This document shows, one piece after another, positions 15,486-22,634 of a stretch of 30,222 bases of DNA; within the stretch, counting starts at the first letter, position 1, and every line of letters starts with the position of its first letter. Source of the stretch: JANJUB01 sp040081075 (GTDB lineage Bacteria > Armatimonadota > Fimbriimonadia > Fimbriimonadales > Fimbriimonadaceae); the NCBI GenBank assembly GCA_040081075.1, contig JBEBHJ010000045.1, positions 1 to 30,222 on the forward strand, written 5' to 3'. The notes beneath the pieces are model-generated. The model worked only from the letters and a program-made list of their open reading frames with translations. It was not told where the DNA came from and did no database searches. Made by a program: the position numbers and the translations under genes.

Positions 15486-17084
15486 TTACTTACCTGGTTC
15501 TTCTGAAGGAGCAGCGATTTGCTCGCCACCCTTCGTTGAAGGAGCCTTAGCCGCAACGGTCGTCTTCTTTGGTGAAGACTTAGATGCAGCTGATGAACCC
15601 GTCAGCACTCGCTTGCTCGTCGCAAACTTGCGTTGATAGTAACCATCATTCAGTGAGTCTGTTCGAACTCGGCCCTTGCCACTACTTGCGTGAGTGAACT
15701 TACCGTTGCCAATATAGATCCCAACGTGATTGATTCGTGAGCTTCTACCTGTGTGGAAGAATACGAGATCTCCCGGCTTCAGTTCGCTTTTTGCGACATG
15801 AACACCGACGCCCGACATATCACGACTCGTTCGAGGAAGGTTCACTCCGATTTGCTTGTAGGCTCGTTGAACCATTCCAGAGCAATCCACTCCGCCGCGA
15901 CTGGTTCCACCCCAAACGTATCGAGTTCCAAGCATGGACTGAGCGGCGCTAACCGCACCAATCGCGCGAGAAGAGCTCGCAACGGGTTGGCTTGGACGGT
16001 TGCTCGCAACCCTTGTAACGGGTCGAGATGGCGATTTTCGAGTAACGGAGGCAATAACCGTTTTCTTGGTCGCCGGTTTAGCTGGAGCCCTTACCGCAAT
16101 CGCCTTTTTACCCACCGTGTTCACCGCAACCTTGGTTGTCGACTTCTTTGAAGCGACAACTACGGGATTAGGTTTAGACGTCGCCTTGGGAGTGGATTTA
16201 GCGACTACCGTCCGATTCTCTCGAATTGCATCGATCGTCTTCACGGATTGAAGCAGGTCGCCCCGCATCCAGCCAACAGTTCCCTTGGGGAAGCGCAGCT
16301 TGTACCATCCGTTTGTGTAATCAAGCACCGCTACGCGTGTGCCGGAATCCACAATAGTGACTTTCTCTGCGCTCGTGCTAGGGTTTCGGCGAATAATGCT
16401 ACCTTGCCCCATAACCTTGGCGTACTTGGTTCGGATTCGATCCGATGAAGTGGCTTTGACGGCCGCTACGACCGTTGCCTTGCTTGGTACACGAATCGTT
16501 TGACCGACCTTGACTTTCTCAAGGTTCACGCCTGGGTTGAGCGCTTTGAGATCCTTCAAGTGTGAATCGAACTTCCGGGCAATCACCCAGTCGTTCTCGT
16601 TTTTTTGAACCTTATAGGTTCTTGAAGCCGTTGTCGCCACCTTCGCCGATTTGACTGATATCGCCGGACCTTTTGCGATGATCGTCTTGGCCTTTCCTGG
16701 AACCATAAGACGCGTTCCGATCTGAAGGTTTTTGAACTGCACATTGGAATTCAAGCTGTGTAACTGCTTGAGTGAAATTCCGTGCTTCTTGGCAATAGTC
16801 CAATCGCTATCACCATTTCGAACTGCATAGTAAGATGTTCCTTTAGCTGGTGCTGGAACGGTCGCGGCAATTTCGCGTGCGGGAACACGCAGAGTCATGC
16901 CTAGTTTGAGTTTGTTGGAATTGGTGAGGCTATTTGCTGCCACCAACTCTGCTCGCCTGACTTTTAGTCGGCTCGCAATCCCGCTTATTGTATCGCCCTG
17001 CCGGACGGTATATGTCTTGTTTTGAGCTCCTACCAAACTGGCGATTAACGTCAGAGCGGCGAGTGCTACGATTTTTATTCGCAA
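15486..17084 (-). CDS. Secreted LysM x3 / SH3 / NlpC-P60 peptidoglycan endopeptidase
   Basis: A 532-residue cell-wall hydrolase. Domains in order: signal peptide (1-20, ending VGAQ), LysM 1 (~24-67), LysM 2 (~84-128), LysM 3 (~155-199), a bacterial SH3 domain (~223-278), a long Ala/Lys/Pro/Val linker (~280-372), and an NlpC/P60 papain-fold domain (~374-491). The latter has catalytic Cys401 in GVDCSGM, His453 in RINHVGIY and His465 in FTHASS. A basic Ser/Lys/Ala tail follows. It is expected to bind glycan and cut stem peptides in the periplasm. The start is TTG 17084, because a perfect AAGGAGG lies eight bases upstream; the longer reading has a GTG with no such site. It has its own promoter candidate and a strong terminator, so it is probably monocistronic. 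Confidence 0.93.
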   Translation of the reverse strand: MRIKIVALAALTLIASLVGAQNKTYTVRQGDTISGIASRLKVRRAELVAANSLTNSNKLKLGMTLRVPAREIAATVPAPAKGTSYYAVRNGDSDWTIAKKHGISLKQLHSLNSNVQFKNLQIGTRLMVPGKAKTIIAKGPAISVKSAKVATTASRTYKVQKNENDWVIARKFDSHLKDLKALNPGVNLEKVKVGQTIRVPSKATVVAAVKATSSDRIRTKYAKVMGQGSIIRRNPSTSAEKVTIVDSGTRVAVLDYTNGWYKLRFPKGTVGWMRGDLLQSVKTIDAIRENRTVVAKSTPKATSKPNPVVVASKKSTTKVAVNTVGKKAIAVRAPAKPATKKTVIASVTRKSPSRPVTRVASNRPSQPVASSSRAIGAVSAAQSMLGTRYVWGGTSRGGVDCSGMVQRAYKQIGVNLPRTSRDMSGVGVHVAKSELKPGDLVFFHTGRSSRINHVGIYIGNGKFTHASSGKGRVRTDSLNDGYYQRKFATSKRVLTGSSAASKSSPKKTTVAAKAPSTKGGEQIAAPSEEPGK

Positions 17085-17092
17085 GACTTCGA

Positions 17093-17099
17093 CCTCCTT
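17093..17099 (-). promoter_or_regulatory. Shine-Dalgarno AAGGAGG fixing a TTG start
   Basis: AAGGAGG on the minus strand, eight bases before TTG 17084. It decides the start of the LysM/NlpC protein, which otherwise would be read 14 codons longer from a GTG at 17126. Confidence 0.88.
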
Positions 17100-17153
17100 G
17101 CCCTGGGATTTTAGGGAAGCTAGCACGAAGCCGCGTCCCCAAAGGACTCTAAG

Positions 17154-17183
17154 AATCTACCCGCTAAGGCAAGAAAAGGTCAA
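17154..17183 (-). promoter_or_regulatory. Candidate sigma-70-type promoter for the LysM/NlpC gene
   Basis: Minus strand: -35-like TTGACC (17183-17178), 18-base spacer, -10-like TAGATT (17159-17154). It lies in the 102-base gap between glgA and the hydrolase gene, about 70 bases before the TTG start. Motif match only. Confidence 0.45.
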
Positions 17184-17186
17184 CCC

Positions 17187-18641
17187 CTAAGCCACTTTTT
17201 CGAACTGTTTTAGATTCTTAGCTTCAACGATTGATTCATAAAGATCGGAATACTTGAGCGCGGATGCTTCCCAATCCGAAGAATGGCTCATTGCCTTGCG
17301 CATCATCGTTTGCCAACCATCGGGCTGGCCAAAGCTGAAACAGGCCCGGCGACAAGCAGCCAATAGCGCTTCGGGGTCGCGTTGTTGGAAAACAAAGCCG
17401 GTGGAACCATCCGCAACTGTGTTCGCGAGACCCCCCGTTGATCGAACAATCGGGATTGATCCGTATTTCATTGCAATCAACTGACCTAAGCCGCACGGCT
17501 CAAAGGCACTCGGCATCACAAACATATCGGAACCCGCATACAGTCGTTTTGCGAAGTTCGGGTCAAATCGCTCCACGAATCGGAAGTGATACGGGAACCG
17601 GTCAGCAAGGTGGCGACACTTTTGGGCAATCCACTCGTCGCCTAGCCCTTGAACGATCACTTGCATTGGGCTCAAGAACAGCCGATCGGCGATGGCGAGG
17701 AGCAAGTCCATGCCCTTCTGCTCGCTCAGTCGCGTAACCACGCTCAGGAGCGGCGCGTTGGGGATAGGCGCTAGATGGAGCTCATCATAGAGCGCGTCCT
17801 TGCACGTAGATTTGCCGTCTAGGTCAAATGGGCCGAACTTTGCAGCGATGGTCGTATCCGACTCGGGATTGAACTCATCATAGTCAATGCCGTTAAGAAT
17901 GCCGCTCAATCGCCCAGAATCTTGAAGGTATCTCATCAGTCCTTCAAGCTTGCATCCATATTCATCAGTTTGGATTTCCGCCGCATATTGGGGGCTTACT
18001 GTATTCACATGATCGGCGAAAGTGCATCCTCCCTTGAGGAAATTGACTGCTCCGAACGCTTCAAGCTGATGCATGTTGAATAGGCTTTCGGAGAGGCCAA
18101 ACTCGGCTAGGACGTCCGATTCAAATTCTCCTTGAAAAGCAAGGTTGTGGATAGTAAACAGTGTGCCCACCGAGTTCCAAACGGGATCGCTCGACTCCTT
18201 CACCAGGACAGGGATCATTCCGGTTTGCCAGTCATTACAGTGAATGACATCGGGAATCCAGTTCATGGCTTCACAAGAGGCAAGAACACCCTTTGAAAAG
18301 AAAGCGTGTTGGGCCGACCCCGGTAAGTAAACCGTTGGGCTGGAGACCGTGCCGCTATACAGGTCGTCGGATCCTAACAAGTAAAGTGGCACTTCAGAGT
18401 TGGGAAGTTGCGTTTCAAACAGGTCAACTGCCGAGTAACCTTCAACTTCAACTTTAACTTCGGTGGGCTTTGCCAGGGCACCTTCACCTTCGATCACCAT
18501 CTTATAGGCGGGCATCATGACCCTCACATCATGGCCCAGCTTCTTCAGCGCCTTGGGGAGGGAGCCAGCAACATCGGCGAGCCCTCCAACTTTTGCAAAC
18601 GGAGCAACTTCATGCGAAACAAATAGAATCTTCAATGCCAT
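17187..18641 (-). CDS. glgA: Glycogen synthase (ADP-glucose, GT5)
   Basis: A 484-residue GT5 glycogen synthase, which elongates alpha-1,4-glucan from ADP-glucose. Visible signatures are KVGGLADV (17-24, ADP-glucose binding), HCNDWQTG (134-141), VTRLSEQKG (302-310) with the phosphate-binding Arg/Lys, and FEPCGLGQ with Glu381. The reading frame is open upstream to 18743, but ATG 18641 gives the canonical MALKILFVSHEVAPFAK N-terminus; the upstream extension overlaps the neighbouring gene and is not family-like. No other glycogen gene is in the window. The only neighbour on the same strand is a glycosidase-like lipoprotein 46 bases upstream. Confidence 0.96.
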   Translation of the reverse strand: MALKILFVSHEVAPFAKVGGLADVAGSLPKALKKLGHDVRVMMPAYKMVIEGEGALAKPTEVKVEVEGYSAVDLFETQLPNSEVPLYLLGSDDLYSGTVSSPTVYLPGSAQHAFFSKGVLASCEAMNWIPDVIHCNDWQTGMIPVLVKESSDPVWNSVGTLFTIHNLAFQGEFESDVLAEFGLSESLFNMHQLEAFGAVNFLKGGCTFADHVNTVSPQYAAEIQTDEYGCKLEGLMRYLQDSGRLSGILNGIDYDEFNPESDTTIAAKFGPFDLDGKSTCKDALYDELHLAPIPNAPLLSVVTRLSEQKGMDLLLAIADRLFLSPMQVIVQGLGDEWIAQKCRHLADRFPYHFRFVERFDPNFAKRLYAGSDMFVMPSAFEPCGLGQLIAMKYGSIPIVRSTGGLANTVADGSTGFVFQQRDPEALLAACRRACFSFGQPDGWQTMMRKAMSHSSDWEASALKYSDLYESIVEAKNLKQFEKVA

Positions 18642-18687
18642 CCTAATCGATTGGTTCCCGATGTAGGTGGTCGGGTTGTATGCAGAC

Positions 18688-19770
18688 TTACTGGTTTTCC
18701 TTGGAGAGCCGTCGGAGTTGGGCCAAGTCCAAGGTGGGAGCACCAGCCATGTTGATCAGGCCAAACCCAGCCACCCGTTCGTCCTCTTCAGTGGGATCTG
18801 CGGCTTGATAAGTGGCGATCGACGAGACAAAGGGAACAAGTCGCCTTAAAGACATCAAGAGGACTTCTGCTGCTTTCCCCGTATCGCCATGCGTATCCCA
18901 AACTCGGCTCACTCCAAACTCGGAAAAGTACACTTCGTGACCGGGAAGTAACGACTTCGCCCAACCAACGGTGAGCTTGCCGTGGGCAACTAAACGATCG
19001 CTCAGCTCCGACGCTGAGTCTGTCTTCCTGGCCGACGGCAGATACACATTTATCGGAATATCCCGAAGTCGCCCGAACGTCTTTGGATACCGGCGGGTCC
19101 GACTTTCAAGCCACGCCAACTGACCCTTGACTTGCGCAAGGTTGCCCCAAATGGTAGGGAAGTCGACAGGGCATCCTCGAATTGTCCCCTCTTTGTTAAG
19201 TAAACCAAACAGTAAGCGATCGATCAGTGCATCGACGACGCCATCCTCGCCCCGACCGTAAGGTTCGTTGAGGCATATGAATCGAATCCGATTCTTGGCG
19301 TTCGTGCCATATGCTTCGATCAAGTTGCGAACTGCGGTTTGTTGCCAGCGAACGTAGGCGCGAGACCAACCACTCGGCATCTCTGCATATTTCTTGCCCT
19401 CGTACTTGTAAGTCAACCCAAGCTTTGACCATGCTGGTCCGGCTACGGCGCTTGGCAGGCCCCCGATTGTGACCAGCATGCCCATGCCCTTCGATGCACA
19501 AGCTTTGGCAAGCCTTCGCAGACGGTCGTAGCGACAGCGCTTGGGGTCAGGGTCCCAACCCTCCGACTCCATTCCAATGGAAATCCGCACGAACTTTGCC
19601 CAGCCATCCGCCGCTTTGAAGTTGCGCTTCCAGCGGTCTTCGCTAGCAAGATCAATATTCATTACGACCCCAAGCTCGGCTGGTTTGTCGAGCCTTTCAA
19701 TTGCTGGATCGTTTCCCTTTGGAGTGGTGCAGCCCGCGAATAACAGTCCAAGCAAAAAAGTGCGTCGCAC
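18688..19770 (-). CDS. Lipoprotein resembling clan GH-A glycoside hydrolases
   Basis: A 360-residue protein with a lipoprotein signal: a short basic N-terminus, a Leu-rich core and lipobox FAGC (Cys14). The body has alternating strand/helix blocks fitting a TIM barrel. CLNEPYG (166-172) places Glu169 after a Asn as in the acid/base Asn-Glu pair of clan GH-A, and VYFSEFG (280-286) places Glu284 where the nucleophile at the end of strand 7 would be. I cannot name the GH family. The start is GTG 19770, which is needed for the lipobox to sit at the usual depth. Only 26 bases separate it from the divergent phosphatase gene, so promoters must overlap neighbouring coding sequence. Confidence 0.7.
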   Translation of the reverse strand: MRRTFLLGLLFAGCTTPKGNDPAIERLDKPAELGVVMNIDLASEDRWKRNFKAADGWAKFVRISIGMESEGWDPDPKRCRYDRLRRLAKACASKGMGMLVTIGGLPSAVAGPAWSKLGLTYKYEGKKYAEMPSGWSRAYVRWQQTAVRNLIEAYGTNAKNRIRFICLNEPYGRGEDGVVDALIDRLLFGLLNKEGTIRGCPVDFPTIWGNLAQVKGQLAWLESRTRRYPKTFGRLRDIPINVYLPSARKTDSASELSDRLVAHGKLTVGWAKSLLPGHEVYFSEFGVSRVWDTHGDTGKAAEVLLMSLRRLVPFVSSIATYQAADPTEEDERVAGFGLINMAGAPTLDLAQLRRLSKENQ

Positions 19771-19796
19771 GCCTTAAAGTTAACCGCTTTTGCGCG

Positions 19797-20564
19797 ATGC
19801 GCGCTTGGCTTCATAATAGAGATGTGGATTTGCTCGGCCCCCTTGAAGACATCGTTCGCGAAGCCGGAAGGATTGCTTCTTCGGCTCGGACCGGTTTGGT
19901 TCGAGAAACAAAAGCTGATGGGAGCGTGGTAACCAATGCGGACCGGGAAGTTGAAACCTTCTTACGAGAGGCCTTGACAAAGCTGATGCCAGAAACCGCG
20001 GTTTGGGGTGAAGAGTTTGGCCACGATGGCCTGGGCCGCCGCGGAACTTGGCTCGTTGACCCGATCGATGGAACAACGAACTACGCGGCGGGCTCGCCCC
20101 AGTGGGGGGTATCCGTTGCCCTGGTTCAAAATCTGGATTTGAACATCGGGCTCGTAGCACTTCCGGACTACGCCGAGATATGGACCGCCACCAAAGGCAA
20201 CGGAGTTGCCGTTAATGGAGTTAAGATCAACCCGATCCAGCCAGGGCCAGTTCAGCGCCACGAAACAGTTTGCTACAGTGAGAGTGTTGCCCGGCTCAAC
20301 TTGAAAATTCCCGGGAAAATGCGTTGTTCGGGCGCCTTTGTTATTGAAGGCACTTGGGTTTGTCGGCAATGGTATCGGGGACTCGTGGGAGTCCGCGAGC
20401 GCCTCTACGATGTAGCTGCTTGCATTCTTTTTGCCGAGGAACTGGGCGCGGATGTTCGCTACTTGGACGGTTCTCCCCTCGATATCGCTACCCTAATCCA
20501 AGGAAGTCGGTTCGAGAAACCATGGGCGATCTTTCCAAGCGGATCGGGCTTTTTTGCGGGATAA
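19797..20564 (+). CDS. Inositol monophosphatase family phosphatase
   Basis: A 255-residue Mg2+-dependent phosphatase and the second IMPase-superfamily member in the window. Metal-site motifs are WGEEFG (Glu72, Glu73), DPIDGTTNYAAG (Asp88, Asp91) and RLYDVAAC (Asp205). The TTNY motif is like true inositol monophosphatases/SuhB and unlike the TKSF of the hisN-type gene, so inositol-1-phosphate or a related sugar phosphate is the more likely substrate. ATG 19797 is used. GTG 19824, preceded by AGAGAT, is a serious alternative and would relieve the tight divergent spacing with the lipoprotein gene. It precedes fliK by 40 bases on the same strand. Confidence 0.88.
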   Translation: MRAWLHNRDVDLLGPLEDIVREAGRIASSARTGLVRETKADGSVVTNADREVETFLREALTKLMPETAVWGEEFGHDGLGRRGTWLVDPIDGTTNYAAGSPQWGVSVALVQNLDLNIGLVALPDYAEIWTATKGNGVAVNGVKINPIQPGPVQRHETVCYSESVARLNLKIPGKMRCSGAFVIEGTWVCRQWYRGLVGVRERLYDVAACILFAEELGADVRYLDGSPLDIATLIQGSRFEKPWAIFPSGSGFFAG

Positions 20565-20604
20565 ATCCGTACCCAGCTAAAGAACGGGCATTTGTCTGCC
20601 AAGA

Positions 20605-21705
20605 ATGATAAGTGGCATGATGGACATCTTATCCATCCAAGGGACGAGAGACTCGGTGCAACTGGCCCTCCCCGGTCAGTTTGCACTAGAGCCTGGTTTT
20701 GAGGAAGCACTTTGGCACACGGCGATTCCGCCGGGCGAGCCGCCACCCATTGGCTCAACCAAAGGCCTGGAGGAGTTAACGATTCAATCGCCGAATGCGG
20801 AATCGAAAGCAACGGACCCCCAGACCGAGAGTCCACTCAATGCAGCTGTAATGGCGATGGTCGGGTCAAGCATTGTCCCCCCCGCCGCGCCGGTCGTTTT
20901 AGCGGAACCTATCAAGCCCGCAATCGAAGTCACGAAGGTAGTGAACCCCGCCGTGCTCTTGCAAAAGCAACCGAGCGAATCAGTAGGGGAGGTTCCTGCT
21001 GAAGACTTCGATATCGAAGTCAAACCCGCCGATATTGGAACGGAAGTTAAGGTTACAGTCGCTTTGCGTCGCCCAGAAACTACCGCGACCGAGATTCTAC
21101 AGGCTAAGCCAGCTGAAAACGTCGCGGTTGAGCAAAATACCGCGATCCCAACTCAGGACTCTTCACCGCAACCGGATTCGGACTCAGGCGAAGGCGAGGG
21201 TGAGGGCGAGGGCGAGGTTCCGAATAAGCGCGAGGAATCACCGAAGCATGGTCCTACCGCCGAAGCGAAACCGAGTCATGTTAACCAACGGAGCCAAGAT
21301 TTCAGGGCCGAGGCGGCGCCTATGCGACCAGCCAATGTCCGCGAGGTCATTTTGGAGCATCTTGAAGCAGTGGCGATTCGACAAAATCCGAGTGTTACTG
21401 TTGAGTTTGAATCGCCCCAGGGCATGTCAACGGTTGACGTGAGCCACGAAAACGGCCAGATAAGGATGCATTTCGTGACCGAGAACCAAACGGTAAGAGC
21501 CGCGCTTGAGTCATCAAAGTCGGACCTCGATCGCTCCCTTCGTGATGCCGGTTACCAAGGATCACAAATGAGCTTCGACACAGCTCGACAAAACCAATCA
21601 GAAGGCCAAAAATCAAAGTCATTTTTCAATTTAACGCACGTATCGGATGAATCTAATGGCGCCCAAGCTCGAAGGAGCCTCTGGGGACTGGAGATTCTTG
21701 CATAA
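20605..21705 (+). CDS. fliK: Flagellar hook-length control protein, FliK-like
   Basis: A 366-residue protein with a long low-complexity N-terminal and central region (Pro, Glu, Ala-rich, ~1-230) and a C-terminal Flg_hook-type domain (~240-340). The latter contains VTVEFESPQGMSTVDV, then MHFVTENQTVRAAL and LDRSLRDAGY, matching the FliK C-terminal pattern. FliK measures hook length and switches export specificity. Position before flgD and flgE strongly supports the call. The start could be ATG 20605, 20617 or 20620; no site stands out. An Asp/Ser then Gly-Glu repeat tract (195-205) is encoded by tandem hexanucleotides. The TAA stop overlaps the AAGGA ribosome binding site of flgD. Confidence 0.82.
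   Translation: MISGMMDILSIQGTRDSVQLALPGQFALEPGFEEALWHTAIPPGEPPPIGSTKGLEELTIQSPNAESKATDPQTESPLNAAVMAMVGSSIVPPAAPVVLAEPIKPAIEVTKVVNPAVLLQKQPSESVGEVPAEDFDIEVKPADIGTEVKVTVALRRPETTATEILQAKPAENVAVEQNTAIPTQDSSPQPDSDSGEGEGEGEGEVPNKREESPKHGPTAEAKPSHVNQRSQDFRAEAAPMRPANVREVILEHLEAVAIRQNPSVTVEFESPQGMSTVDVSHENGQIRMHFVTENQTVRAALESSKSDLDRSLRDAGYQGSQMSFDTARQNQSEGQKSKSFFNLTHVSDESNGAQARRSLWGLEILA
21187..21216 (+). repeat. Tandem GGCGAG hexanucleotide tract in fliK
   Basis: Five tandem copies of GGCGAG, with single-base variants in the first (GGCGAA) and third (GGTGAG) copies, encode alternating Gly-Glu. Loss or gain of a unit would keep the frame and change the length of the disordered region. Confidence 0.85.
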
Positions 21706-21715
21706 GGAACAAACT

Positions 21716-22138
21716 ATGAACATATCTGGAGTTGGATTACCAACACAAAACGGCGGGTCAACCACTCGCAATGACAATCAGATCAATATGGACAGCTTCT
21801 TGCTGCTCCTGAGTGTGCAAATGTCCACTCAAAACCCACTTGAACCGATGAGCGATCGAGACTTCTTCGCCCAATTGGCCCAGCTTGGCCAAGTTCAAGG
21901 CATGGATCAAATGCAGTCATCGCTCAAGTCAGCGGAAGCGGCCGGGTTGATTGGCAAGGATGTTACGGCTCTCTTGCCGTACTCAGACACGGGCGCTGGA
22001 ACCGACCAGATTGTTTCTGGAAAGGTCGAAAAGGTTCAGGTGCGAGATGGAGAGCATTGGCTCATCTTGAAACAAGCAGACGGGTCGCGCATTCCAGTTC
22101 GACTCGACAACATTCAGACCATTGGCGCGTCAAGTTAG
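21716..22138 (+). CDS. flgD: Flagellar hook cap/scaffold protein FlgD (short form)
   Basis: A 140-residue FlgD. The conserved N-terminal scaffold region reads MDSFLLLLSVQMSTQNPLEP, followed by FFAQLAQLGQVQGMDQM, the signature needed for hook-cap function. The C-terminal part (~75-140) is a short beta domain, so the long Ig/Tudor-like C-terminus of enterobacterial FlgD is missing; the size is like Bacillus FlgD. ATG 21716 was chosen because AAGGA lies seven bases upstream; the frame is open further 5' within fliK. Confidence 0.93.
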   Translation: MNISGVGLPTQNGGSTTRNDNQINMDSFLLLLSVQMSTQNPLEPMSDRDFFAQLAQLGQVQGMDQMQSSLKSAEAAGLIGKDVTALLPYSDTGAGTDQIVSGKVEKVQVRDGEHWLILKQADGSRIPVRLDNIQTIGASS

Positions 22139-22144
22139 GCAGCA

Positions 22145-22501
22145 ATGAATATTCAAAACACTCGAATCCAAGAACTTGTGCAAGGCACAACCCCGGTTCA
22201 GACTAACCGAACGGGCGCTGGCGCAGATTTTGGGACGATTCTTCAGGACCGTCTCAAGGTGAGTGGTCATGCCCAAACTCGACTTCAAAGTCGAAACATT
22301 GAGCTGGGCGCGGATGAGTGGGAGAGAGTCATGGGTGGAGTGGAGAAAGCTTCCCAGAAGGGAGCTAAGGAGTCACTAGTGATGGTTGATGATGTCGCTT
22401 TAGTTATCAGCATCAAGAACCGGACCGTGATTACAGCCGTGGACAAGGCGAGCTTAAAGGACAATGTGTTTACAAATATAGACAGCGCGGTGGTGGTCTA
22501 A
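22145..22501 (+). CDS. Flagellar operon protein, TIGR02530 family
   Basis: A 118-residue protein typical of the small gene found between flgD and flgE in many Clostridia and relatives. Diagnostic segments are HAQTRLQSRNIEL, VEKASQKGAKESLV, VALVISIKNRTVITAV and NVFTNIDSAVVV. Its molecular role is not established. It begins six bases after the flgD stop, and the next gene is flgE after an unusually long structured leader. Confidence 0.92.
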   Translation: MNIQNTRIQELVQGTTPVQTNRTGAGADFGTILQDRLKVSGHAQTRLQSRNIELGADEWERVMGGVEKASQKGAKESLVMVDDVALVISIKNRTVITAVDKASLKDNVFTNIDSAVVV

Positions 22502-22634
22502 CCGACTACTTAGCGCAACGGCAAAGCAAGCAGTTTCGTGGCCCCTGGTTAAAACCCAGGGAGCGAAAGGCAAGACCCGAATGGTTTAGCCGCTTTGCCC
22601 CGACCGAATCGAATACTAAGAGGCAAAGAAAACT
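22502..22634 (+). promoter_or_regulatory. Structured flgE leader: three-way-junction RNA, candidate riboswitch
   Basis: Three helices nest without waste. P1 is GGCAAAGC/GCTTTGCC (22520-22527 with 22592-22599, eight perfect pairs). P2 is TTTCG/CGAAA (22534-22538 with 22564-22568), extended by CCCTGG/CCAGGG (22543-22548 with 22556-22561). P3 (22569-22591) is GGC/GCC plus AGACC/GGTTT around loop CGAAT. P2-P3 and P3-P1 abut directly, with six junction bases between P1 and P2. The bases GGCAAAG recur at 22622-22628, overlapping the AAGAGG (22618-22623) before flgE. The 3' strand of P1 could therefore instead pair there and hide the ribosome binding site. I see no match to GEMM-I or to any other riboswitch I can recall. 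Folding was done by eye. Confidence 0.6.

Noticed and set aside
22502..22634. Known GEMM-I (class I c-di-GMP) riboswitch
   Set aside because: The conserved blocks of that class (GGGCAAACC with GAAA tetraloop, GACGCAAAGCC, and the GGGTTACCG end) are not present in order.
22502..22634. Hammerhead-type ribozyme because of the three-way junction and CGAAA
   Set aside because: There is no CUGAUGA core, and the GAAA is paired in P2.
22502..22634. Rho-independent terminator before flgE
   Set aside because: No T-tract follows any of the hairpins, and the flagellar genes around it belong together.
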